From assembly GCA_023381535.1 (NCBI GenBank), contig JAMCSN010000226.1, forward strand, positions 186,001-250,000: a stretch of 64,000 nucleotides of DNA, written 5' to 3'. This DNA comes from Bacteroidota bacterium (GTDB taxonomy: Bacteria; Bacteroidota; Ignavibacteria; Ignavibacteriales; Melioribacteraceae). Positions 17,517-25,794 of this stretch are shown piece after piece. The position numbers and the translations under genes are program-made. The notes beneath the pieces are model-generated. The model was given only the letters and a program-made list of their open reading frames with translations, was not told the DNA's origin and searched no databases. Position 1 is the first letter of the stretch; each line of letters begins with the position of its first letter.

Positions 17517-17743
17517 AACTCACGCTCTTTCTTCTTTTCTTCCATTAGGGCTTTGAGTAGCTTACCTCCCGTTTTCATAAAACCTTTATTGGCATCTATC
17601 AGCTCCGCTGTAGTTGGAATTATTTTTATTCCATCTTCCTCTTCAAAAAAATTAACGCGAGTGCCAGGTTTAATCCCAAATCTACGCCTCATTTTTGAAG
17701 GAATTACCAATTGCCCTTTCGATGTAACAAAACCAACTTCCAT
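17513..17743 (-). CDS. AbrB/MazE-type antitoxin
   Basis: A 76-aa SpoVT-AbrB swapped-hairpin protein: VTSKGQLVIPSKMRRRFGIKPGTRVNFF-type core (residues about 6-33), then an acidic/charged tail that would bind the PIN toxin. AAAGGAG precedes the ATG at good spacing. It probably represses its own promoter in the 17744-18018 spacer, a 275-bp region between divergent genes in which I see no other feature. As first gene it would control the whole downstream run. Confidence 0.9.
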   Translation of the reverse strand: MEVGFVTSKGQLVIPSKMRRRFGIKPGTRVNFFEEEDGIKIIPTTAELIDANKGFMKTGGKLLKALMEEKKKEREL

Positions 17744-18018
17744 TTTTAACTCCTTTCCGTCTTTCGTTCACCATAAAGTTATACAATTCAATAAAGTAAG
17801 TCAAATAAAAAATGTAAGGCGTTTTTCATTTTGCCCCCGTTATGCTTTTTCCCCTCTCGATTTGAAATCTCTCTTGCTTGCTAATCTGCATTATTATTTT
17901 GACCTTACTACTGTAAAATTGGAAAGTAGAACCCGTCGTGGGCAAAAAAGATGCTCGAGTTAATGCTTACATTTCAAAGTCTACCGACTTTGCTAAACAT
18001 TAAAAAATAGTGAACAAC

Positions 18019-19776
18019 ATGAAAAAGTCTTTGCTTTCAAACATTTTCTTCCTCGTTTTATTGCCTTCTATAATTCTTGCACAAACGGTTAATCAGAAAA
18101 CTTACTGCAACCCGGTTGATATCGGTTATAAATATAATTGGGAACAGATCAACGATAAAATATCATATCGAAGCGGTGCAGACCCGGTAATAGTAAATCA
18201 CAACGGAGAATATTTCTTGTTCGTCACTATTTCCGGTGGCTACTGGCACTCAAAAGATTTAGTCAATTGGAAATTTATTGAACCGAACAAATGGCCTGCG
18301 GAAGATATCTGCGCACCTGCTGCACTTTCAGTCCGAGACACACTTTACCTTTTTCAATCTACATTTAAGCAGCGACCGATTTATTTTTCAACCGAACCGG
18401 AAAAAGGCATGTTACAATATTTTAATAGATGGATGCCGTTGTTGCCGGATACAATTGGTCCGTGGGATCCAGACATTTTTTACGACAAAGATACTGACCG
18501 CTGGTTTATGTATTGGGGTTCATCGAACGTTCATCCAATATACGGAAGCGAGCTTGATCACCAGCAACATTTGATTTACAAAGGTCCGATCAAAAAACTT
18601 TTATACCTTCACCCGGATCAACACGGCTGGGAACGTTTCGGCCCCAACCACACATCAACAAGAACGCCGTTCATTGAAGGCGCGTGGATGACGAAGCACA
18701 ACGGAAAATATTACTTGCAGTACGCCGCACCCGGTACAGAATACAATGTTTACGCAAACGGAACCTACGTTGGCAACGATCCGCTTGGTCCGTTTGAATA
18801 TGCGCCGAACAACCCGATCTCTTACAAGCCGGGCGGATTTATGACCGGCGCGGGACATGGAAACACTTTTCAAGATAAATATGGAAACTATTGGAGCACC
18901 GGCACGGCATGGATCGCCATCAACTGGAACTTTGAACGACGCATTGTAATGTTCCCCGCATTCTTCGATAAAGATGATTTGTTTTTTGCTAATACGCGCT
19001 TCGGAGATTTTCCTCACTACCTGCCGAAAGGAAAACTTACAAACAAAAACGATTTGTTCACCGGATGGATGCTGCTCTCATACAAAAAACCGGTAAGCGC
19101 TTCTTCGGTTCTTGATACGTTCCGCGTTGCAAGCGTGACCGATGAAAATCCACGCAGCTTTTGGGTTGCACAAAACAACAAAGCCGGTGAATGGTTGAAA
19201 ATTGATTTGAAAGAAAGATGCGAGGTGAGAGCTCTCCAGATTCATTTTGTTGATTACAAATCCAACCTTTACGACAACGATTCTTCACGAGTTTACACTC
19301 AATATAAATTTTGTTCTTCCGGCGATGGAAAGAATTGGAAACCGATCGTTGATCTCTCAAAGGTAAAACAAGATCGCCCCAATGGTTATTTCGAATTGCC
19401 GAAAACAGTAACGGCACGCTACATCAAATACGAAAATGTTTATATGCCCACGCCTAATCTCGCTGTAAGCGACATTAGAATTTTTGGAAACGCGCCCGGT
19501 GAGGTTCCGCAAACACCAACCAGTTTAACCGCTGTACGCGACAAGGACGAACGCAATTGTTTTATAACATGGAACGAGGTCGAAGGCGCAGTCGGCTACA
19601 ACATTCTTTGGGGAATCGGGAAAGATAAACTTTATCAGACCTACCAAGTGTGGGCGGATGCCGGAAACAAGTTGGAGTTGCGCGCATTAAACGTCGGTCA
19701 AGAATATTATTTCGCAATTGAATCGTTTAACGAAGTTGGCGTTTCCAAACAGAGCGGGGTTGTTAAGTGCAAATGA
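18019..19776 (+). CDS. Secreted GH43-like glycosidase with F5/8C and Fn3 domains
   Basis: A secreted beta-propeller glycosidase of about 585 aa. It has a signal peptide (KKSLLSNIFFLVLLPSIILAQ-type) and a five-bladed GH43-like domain with SGADPVI, GPWDPDIFY and FIEGAWM as the acidic-residue blocks (about 50-345). A discoidin (F5/8 type C) domain follows at about 355-495 and a fibronectin type III domain at about 500-585. GH43 enzymes act on arabinose- or xylose-containing polysaccharides; the substrate is unknown. I chose the ATG at 18019; an in-frame GTG three codons upstream (18010) is possible. The end is 9 bp from the convergent lipid kinase gene. Confidence 0.85.
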   Translation: MKKSLLSNIFFLVLLPSIILAQTVNQKTYCNPVDIGYKYNWEQINDKISYRSGADPVIVNHNGEYFLFVTISGGYWHSKDLVNWKFIEPNKWPAEDICAPAALSVRDTLYLFQSTFKQRPIYFSTEPEKGMLQYFNRWMPLLPDTIGPWDPDIFYDKDTDRWFMYWGSSNVHPIYGSELDHQQHLIYKGPIKKLLYLHPDQHGWERFGPNHTSTRTPFIEGAWMTKHNGKYYLQYAAPGTEYNVYANGTYVGNDPLGPFEYAPNNPISYKPGGFMTGAGHGNTFQDKYGNYWSTGTAWIAINWNFERRIVMFPAFFDKDDLFFANTRFGDFPHYLPKGKLTNKNDLFTGWMLLSYKKPVSASSVLDTFRVASVTDENPRSFWVAQNNKAGEWLKIDLKERCEVRALQIHFVDYKSNLYDNDSSRVYTQYKFCSSGDGKNWKPIVDLSKVKQDRPNGYFELPKTVTARYIKYENVYMPTPNLAVSDIRIFGNAPGEVPQTPTSLTAVRDKDERNCFITWNEVEGAVGYNILWGIGKDKLYQTYQVWADAGNKLELRALNVGQEYYFAIESFNEVGVSKQSGVVKCK

Positions 19777-19785
19777 TTTTTTAGT

Positions 19786-20709
19786 TTACTTGCTAACTGC
19801 CGACAAAAATTTCAACTCCTTGTGAAGCATCGAGACTTTCAAAGGTATTTTACCGATCATCTCTCCGTCGGCTTCAATTAAACACGGTTCACCGATCGGT
19901 TCGACAAGACAGTTTTCAACTTCTTTGTAATGCATCTCGGAAAGGTTAACAAACTCTCCCTTTCTGATCTTGGACAAATTTTTCAGGTAGTCAAACAGAC
20001 TTACATTGCCGGCAAGTGTAATTGCAATTTTTCCATCGTTCACTTTTGCATGGGGGGTTATGCAAATGCCACTTCCGAAGTAACGTGCGTTTGCCAAAGC
20101 TAAAATCAAAACATCGCCTTCATAGTTAAACTCGCGCGAAGTGATTTTTATTTTCTTCCGTTTGTAGCGCAGAAAACTTATTATCGTTGCAGTGAAAAAT
20201 GCAAGGTTCGGTCCGTAAGTTTTGTTTCCTTCGTTAACACGTTTGGCAACTTCGGCACCGAGACCAACATCGGTTATGTTGTTGAAGAAATGCACTTTGT
20301 CTTCGTTATTCAAAGATTTGTATTCGAGCTTTCCGATATCAAGCTGAATAATTTTATTGTTTCTAATCAATTCTTGAAGATCTTTAATTTCACTTGAAAG
20401 TTTCAGCGACCGGGCAAAATCGTTTCCGCTTCCGACGGGAAGCAAGCCAACAATCAGATTTTCTCTTTCGGATTTCGGAACGCGCATGATTCCATTCACA
20501 ACTTCGCTCATCGTTCCATCGCCGCCGACGGCAATTAAATAATCGGTTCCAATCCTAACGGTTTTTTCTGCCAATTCTTCGGCAGCGCGGCTGGATTTAG
20601 TAATAAAAAACGCGAGGTCGAATTCTTTGCCGAGATATTTTCCGGCTTCGTATTCGATCTTGTGCTTGCGTAGATGTTTGCCGTGAATAATAAAAGTGAT
20701 TTTCTTCAT
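19786..20709 (-). CDS. Diacylglycerol kinase family lipid kinase (YegS-like)
   Basis: A 307-aa lipid kinase. The N-terminal DAGK catalytic domain has the nucleotide-binding VGGDGTMSEVVNG and LLPVGSGNDFARSL motifs. The C-terminal beta-sandwich includes DVGLGAEVA and ADGEMIG. The family phosphorylates diacylglycerol, sphingosine-like lipids or phosphatidylglycerol; the exact substrate cannot be told. Length is normal. It is monocistronic and divergent from the acyl-CoA synthetase gene. Confidence 0.92.
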   Translation of the reverse strand: MKKITFIIHGKHLRKHKIEYEAGKYLGKEFDLAFFITKSSRAAEELAEKTVRIGTDYLIAVGGDGTMSEVVNGIMRVPKSERENLIVGLLPVGSGNDFARSLKLSSEIKDLQELIRNNKIIQLDIGKLEYKSLNNEDKVHFFNNITDVGLGAEVAKRVNEGNKTYGPNLAFFTATIISFLRYKRKKIKITSREFNYEGDVLILALANARYFGSGICITPHAKVNDGKIAITLAGNVSLFDYLKNLSKIRKGEFVNLSEMHYKEVENCLVEPIGEPCLIEADGEMIGKIPLKVSMLHKELKFLSAVSK

Positions 20710-20867
20710 GGGGATAAAATAAGATTTTTTCTCGTGGCTGTTTTTTTCATTTTGGCTGATTGAATATAGTTCGGTTACTTCAAGAAGGCAAATTTTCTAT
20801 TTATTTCTATTTAGGTTTTCTCCTCGGCGAATCTTTATTTTTGTATTGAAACTAATTCCGGGCGAGC

Positions 20868-22940
20868 ATGAATTCGCTTCAAAATTTCTTCTATCCAAAA
20901 ACTGTCTGCATTGTCGGCGCATCAACAAAAGAAAAAAGCATCGGTTACGAAATTCTTCAAACAATTAAGGTTTGCTGTTACACGGGAAAAGTTTTTCCGG
21001 TAAACCCAAATGCCGAAGAAGTGCTCGGCTACAAATGTTACCATTTCACTAAAGAGATCGTGGATCCAATCGACCTTGCAATTGTTGTTGTACCTAAACA
21101 ATTTGCGGAAGACTCTATCGATTCCCTTTTAGCGAAAGAAGTAAAATCGATTGTACTAATAACCGCAGGCTTTAAGGAGATTGGGAACGAGGGCGAAGAA
21201 ATAGAAAAGCGGATCGTTCAAAAAATTAAAAGTGCCGGCGCAAGAATGGTTGGTCCGAACTGCATGGGCATCATTAACGCGCTCGATGAAATAAAACTCA
21301 ACGCAACCTTCGTCGCAGAAAAACCGGAATGCGGCTCGACCGGATTTTTATCTCAGAGCGGCGCGCTCGGCGCAGCGGTCTTAAACTCACTCCGCGAGAC
21401 AGATATTAAGTTTGCACACTTCATAAGCGTCGGCAACAAAGCAGATGTAAACGAAACCGATGTTTTGCACTTCTGGCAGAGCGACGATAATATAAAAACA
21501 ATGACGCTTTATTTGGAAAGTTTTGAAAACGGAGAAGAATTTATCCGTCCGTTTATAACCGGCGCGATCACAAAGCCCGTAATTGTTCTTAAAGCGGGAA
21601 GAACCGAAAGCGGAATGAAGGCTGCATCGTCGCATACAGGCGCGCTGAGCGGAAAAGACAAAGTTGTTGAAGCGTTACTGAATCAATTCGGAGTTGTCCG
21701 CGCAGATGATTTGAAAGAGCTTTTTAATACCGCAAAAGGATTTGAAAATTTCAAGATGCCGAAAGGCAATCGCGTTGCGGTCGTTACTAATGCCGGTGGT
21801 CCCGCAATTTTGTGCGTTGATGCTTTGGAAAAAGAAAAACTTGTTCTCGCAAAATTTGGAGACGAGACAAAAAAACTGTTGCGTGAAATCGTTCATCCGG
21901 AAGGAAGCGTTAACAATCCGGTTGATTTGCTTCCGGGCGGGACTACAGAAATTTTCAAGAGAGTAAACGAGATTGTAGCCGCAGACCAAAATGTTGATGC
22001 GGTGATTTCCATTTTCGTTGAACCGGTTATGGTTTCGCCGTTCGAAATAATCGAGAGTGTTTATTCGATCAAATGCGAGAAGCCAATTTTGCAAGTTGCG
22101 ATGCCGCTGCCGGAGTTTTGGGATAAGTATAGAAAAGAATCCGTCCGGAAATTACCGGTATTCAGAAATCCGGAAGAACCCGCTGAAGTTTTAGCAAACA
22201 TGTTGTTTCATGTCTCATCGAAAGAAAAGTTGCAGAAGAGTCGTATCGAATACGGTAATTTGATAAAACTTAAACCGGCAAAGAATAAATTTGAAATTGG
22301 GCTTCTCTCGCAAAAAGAAATTGAAACGATTTGCCGGGAATACAAATTTCCACTGATCAAAAGTAAACTTGTTAATCCAAGCGGACTTGAAAAGATAAGC
22401 CAAAGTTTCTTCCCGCTGGTTTTGAAGGGCATCAACCGCAATGTAATTCACAAATCGGAATTGAGCGCTGTAAAACTGAACATTGGCAACAAAACCGAAC
22501 TCCGCCGGGCAGCAAAAGAGATTACAAAAAGTTTTGCCGGAGTTGGTTTTGAAGTGGAAAAATTTCTTGTTCAGCAATTTGTAAAGCCTAAACATGAATT
22601 GCTCATTGGCGGATTCCGCGATCCTTCGTTCGGTCCAATCATAATGTTCGGATCGGGCGGAAAATATGTTGAGGTGTTCAACGACAACGCAATTAAATCA
22701 TGCTATCTCTCCGATCAAGACATAGACGGCATGATCAACTCTACCAACATTGGAAAAATATTGCGCGGCGTTCGCGGTGAAGTCCCGGCAGACATCAAAG
22801 AACTCAAACGTATTATCAAAGCTTGCGCGGTGATGATGCTCGAAAACAAAAACATTGCCGAGTTCGACCTGAACCCTTTAATTGTTGGCGAAGACAACAA
22901 ATATTACTCCGCAGACGTGAGAGTAAAAATCGGTACGTAA
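20868..22940 (+). CDS. ADP-forming acetate/acyl-CoA synthetase (fused alpha-beta)
   Basis: A 690-aa single-chain acyl-CoA synthetase (NDP-forming). The order is: CoA-binding Rossmann domain (about 1-130, VGASTKEKSIGYEI; GPNCMGIIN), succinyl-CoA-ligase-like domains (SQSGALGAAVL; the phosphohistidine region SSHTGALSGKD; TNAGGPAILCVD), and a C-terminal ATP-grasp domain (about 480-690, KSELSAVKLN; AEFDLNPLIV). It interconverts acyl-CoA plus ADP and phosphate with free acid plus ATP, typical of fermentative energy conservation. It lies 71 bp before glgA. Confidence 0.92.
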   Translation: MNSLQNFFYPKTVCIVGASTKEKSIGYEILQTIKVCCYTGKVFPVNPNAEEVLGYKCYHFTKEIVDPIDLAIVVVPKQFAEDSIDSLLAKEVKSIVLITAGFKEIGNEGEEIEKRIVQKIKSAGARMVGPNCMGIINALDEIKLNATFVAEKPECGSTGFLSQSGALGAAVLNSLRETDIKFAHFISVGNKADVNETDVLHFWQSDDNIKTMTLYLESFENGEEFIRPFITGAITKPVIVLKAGRTESGMKAASSHTGALSGKDKVVEALLNQFGVVRADDLKELFNTAKGFENFKMPKGNRVAVVTNAGGPAILCVDALEKEKLVLAKFGDETKKLLREIVHPEGSVNNPVDLLPGGTTEIFKRVNEIVAADQNVDAVISIFVEPVMVSPFEIIESVYSIKCEKPILQVAMPLPEFWDKYRKESVRKLPVFRNPEEPAEVLANMLFHVSSKEKLQKSRIEYGNLIKLKPAKNKFEIGLLSQKEIETICREYKFPLIKSKLVNPSGLEKISQSFFPLVLKGINRNVIHKSELSAVKLNIGNKTELRRAAKEITKSFAGVGFEVEKFLVQQFVKPKHELLIGGFRDPSFGPIIMFGSGGKYVEVFNDNAIKSCYLSDQDIDGMINSTNIGKILRGVRGEVPADIKELKRIIKACAVMMLENKNIAEFDLNPLIVGEDNKYYSADVRVKIGT

Positions 22941-23011
22941 AATCCCGTGACTAACCATTTAATATTTTTCACTATTTTTGCATCACCGTTTTCCCACAAT
23001 CAACTCAGTAA

Positions 23012-24481
23012 ATGAAAATTGCATACGTTGCAAGTGAAGTGTTCCCATACGCAAAGACGGGCGGTCTTGGCGATGTAGCCGGCGCTTTGCCGATCGAACT
23101 CGCAAAACTTGGTCACGAAGTAAAAGTTTTCATGCCGAAATACAATACGTTCGGCGAAGCTGAATATGGACTTCATTACGAATGGGATATCGGCTCAATT
23201 CCTATCCGCGTTGACGGTCATGTTTATCAAGTTCACGTGCACACTGCAACGTTGCCGGATTCAAATGTTGAAATATTTTTTGTCGACTGCCCCCACTATT
23301 TCCATCGTTTCAGAATTTACACAACCGATTGGGATGAAGACGAGCGGTTCATTTTATTTTCCAAAGGCGTGATCGAAATTCTTCAACGCATCGCATGGGC
23401 GCCGGATATAATTCACTGTAATGATTGGCAAACCGGCTTGCTGCCGATTCTTCTAAAAGAAAATTACGGCTGGGATAAATTGTTCAATAAAACTGCAACC
23501 GTTTTTACAATTCACAACGTAGCTTATCAGGGCGTTTTTTCGAAAGAAGCTTTTGAGAAAGCAGAAATAAAATATGAGCACTATCAAGCGGGCGGACAGG
23601 GCGAATATTACGGCAACGTCAATTTTTTGAAAACTGCCGTCCTTGTCTCTGATACGGTTAATACCGTAAGCGAAACTTACGCTAAGGAGTTGTTGACGGA
23701 AGAATACGGCGCGGGGATGCAGTCGTTTCTCGCCGAACGCAAAGACGATTTCTTCGGAATTCTTAACGGCATCGATTACAATATTTGGAATCCCGAAACC
23801 GACCGGTTTATTCCATACAACTACACATGCGAAAATTTATCCGATAAAATAAAAAACAAGAAAACTTTGCTGGAGCGGCTTGGAATTCCATACAATGAAA
23901 ACGTTCCGTTGATCGGAATTATTTCGCGCCTGGTTGATCAGAAGGGTCTAGATATTTTTGTTTACGGGATAAATCAGCTTATGGAATTGGACGCGCAATG
24001 GATTGTTCTCGGAAGCGGCATGCAGAAGTATGAAGATCTTTTTCAACAGATCGCTGTCCGCTATCCGGAAAAAATTTCGGTTTATCTCGGCTTCAACAAT
24101 GAACTTTCTCACATGATCGAAGCCGCTGCAGATATTTTTTTGATGCCGTCGCGGTTTGAACCGTGCGGTTTGAATCAAATGTATTCTCTGCGCTACGGTA
24201 CCGTTCCTGTTGTGCGTAAAACCGGCGGACTTGCCGATACGGTTCATGATTGGAATGAATTTCTTGAACTGGGCAAAGAAATCGGAACCGGATATTCTTT
24301 TGTAGAATATTCTTCTCACGCCCTTCTGCTCAGCGTTCAGCGTGCAATACATGATTTTCATTTGAAAGATGTGTGGAAGAAAATCCAGCTTAACGGCATG
24401 AAGAAAGATTTCTCGTGGCGGAAGTCCGCGGAGAAATATATTCAAATCTACAACCACGCAATTCGTAAAAGGAACAGTTAA
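23012..24481 (+). CDS. glgA: Glycogen (starch) synthase, ADP-glucose type
   Basis: A 489-aa GT5 glycosyltransferase that extends alpha-1,4-glucan from ADP-glucose. The N-terminal K-T-G-G-L motif (residues about 15-19, in ASEVFPYAKTGGLGD) binds ADP-glucose. The Rossmann domains follow, with HCNDWQTGLLP, FTIHNVAYQG, ISRLVDQKGLD and the late EPCGLNQMYSLRYG and VRKTGGLADTV. The length is typical of bacterial GlgA. No other glycogen gene is nearby. Confidence 0.95.
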   Translation: MKIAYVASEVFPYAKTGGLGDVAGALPIELAKLGHEVKVFMPKYNTFGEAEYGLHYEWDIGSIPIRVDGHVYQVHVHTATLPDSNVEIFFVDCPHYFHRFRIYTTDWDEDERFILFSKGVIEILQRIAWAPDIIHCNDWQTGLLPILLKENYGWDKLFNKTATVFTIHNVAYQGVFSKEAFEKAEIKYEHYQAGGQGEYYGNVNFLKTAVLVSDTVNTVSETYAKELLTEEYGAGMQSFLAERKDDFFGILNGIDYNIWNPETDRFIPYNYTCENLSDKIKNKKTLLERLGIPYNENVPLIGIISRLVDQKGLDIFVYGINQLMELDAQWIVLGSGMQKYEDLFQQIAVRYPEKISVYLGFNNELSHMIEAAADIFLMPSRFEPCGLNQMYSLRYGTVPVVRKTGGLADTVHDWNEFLELGKEIGTGYSFVEYSSHALLLSVQRAIHDFHLKDVWKKIQLNGMKKDFSWRKSAEKYIQIYNHAIRKRNS

Positions 24482-24578
24482 CCAAACACATCAAAGAAAT
24501 TTCAATCGTGATCTTTAAACTTTATTCGCCAAAGGATTGTTTTATAAATAATTTCACAGAAAGATATTAAGAATAATT

Positions 24579-25742
24579 ATGAAGTTGCCTCAAATGCTAA
24601 CGTTCTTCGGGATAGTATTCGCGCTTTACGGTCTCATTAACTATTACATCATACGTCGCGGTCTCTCGATCGTTTCGCCCGAACATAAAACTTTTTTTCT
24701 TGCTGTGTCGATCTTTGTAGTTCTTTCATACATTGCCGGAAGATTTCTTGAAAGAGCTTTTCCATCTATTATCGGCACGGTTTTGATTTGGATCGGTTCA
24801 TTCTGGATTGCATTCATGTTCTACTTTTTCCTCTCTCTTGTTGCACTTGATCTTCTGCGCTTAATAAATCATTTCGTTCCGTTCTTTCCCGAAATTATTT
24901 CGAAGAATCCCGAGAAGACAAAACGTTTTACTGCGCTTGTGATAATACTTTTCGTTTTTATTACTGTGGCTGGCGGATACATAAACACTAAAATGATAGT
25001 CGTTCAGCATTACAGAATCCCGGTTAAGAAAAGCGCCGGCAATTTGAAATCGCTGAACATAGCGATGGCATCCGACATTCATCTCGGAACAATTCTCGAT
25101 AGTTCGTTTCTTGAAAAAGTTGTTGATAAAATTAACGCGCTGAATCCCGACATTGTCTTGCTGCCCGGAGATATTATAGACGAAGACATCGGACCTGTTC
25201 TGCGCGACAACATGGGACATCTTCTGGAGAGTATAAAATCGAAATACGGCGTTTATGCCGTAACCGGTAACCACGAATACATTGGCGGTGCAGACGCCGC
25301 ATGTAATTACTTGACCGCACATGGAATTAAAATGCTGCGCGACAGCGTCGTCAAAATCGATAATGATTTTTATGTGATCGGGCGCGAGGACAGATCGATC
25401 AGACAATTTTCAAACAAACGAAGAAAAGATCTCAAAGAACTTCTTAACGGTGTGGATACTTCGCTTCCATTAATTCTTATGGATCATCAGCCGTTCGGTT
25501 TGAACGATGCTTTCGACAACGGAATTGATCTGCAGCTTTCAGGACACACGCACAATGGTCAGCTCTGGCCGATGAATTTTTTGATTTCTAAAATTTACGA
25601 GCTTGACTGGGGATACATGATTAAAGGAAATACTCATTACTACGTTTCATGCGGTGTGGGCGGATGGGGACCGCCGATCAGAACCGGCAGCCGTCCGGAA
25701 ATTGTTAACATCAAATTGGTGTTTAAGGGAAAGCAAAAATAA
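24579..25742 (+). CDS. Membrane-anchored metallophosphoesterase (YaeI-like)
   Basis: A 387-aa protein. Four hydrophobic helices fill residues about 5-145. A calcineurin-like phosphoesterase domain follows, with the five metal-ligand blocks ASDIHLG, LPGDIID, GNHEY, MDHQP and SGHTHNGQ. Family members hydrolyse lipid-linked or UDP-sugar phosphate bonds; the substrate is unknown. The active site probably lies on the periplasmic side. A 26-bp palindrome follows the stop and could terminate it. Confidence 0.9.
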   Translation: MKLPQMLTFFGIVFALYGLINYYIIRRGLSIVSPEHKTFFLAVSIFVVLSYIAGRFLERAFPSIIGTVLIWIGSFWIAFMFYFFLSLVALDLLRLINHFVPFFPEIISKNPEKTKRFTALVIILFVFITVAGGYINTKMIVVQHYRIPVKKSAGNLKSLNIAMASDIHLGTILDSSFLEKVVDKINALNPDIVLLPGDIIDEDIGPVLRDNMGHLLESIKSKYGVYAVTGNHEYIGGADAACNYLTAHGIKMLRDSVVKIDNDFYVIGREDRSIRQFSNKRRKDLKELLNGVDTSLPLILMDHQPFGLNDAFDNGIDLQLSGHTHNGQLWPMNFLISKIYELDWGYMIKGNTHYYVSCGVGGWGPPIRTGSRPEIVNIKLVFKGKQK

Positions 25743-25751
25743 CATCGCGTT

Positions 25752-25777
25752 GTAGGTCGAGATTAATCTCGACCTAC
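25752..25777. repeat. 26-bp perfect palindrome between convergent genes
   Basis: Half-site GTAGGTCGAGATT is mirrored exactly with no spacer. It lies between the convergent phosphoesterase and subtilase genes and could form a strong hairpin on either transcript, acting as a bidirectional terminator or a REP-like element. No long T-run adjoins it on the plus strand; seven A residues follow at 25788-25794. Confidence 0.6.
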
Positions 25778-25794
25778 CGGTTGTCAGAAAAAAA

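Noticed and set aside
18010..18018. GTG start for the GH43-like gene
   Set aside because: ATG three codons later gives a normal signal peptide; neither has a strong ribosome site.
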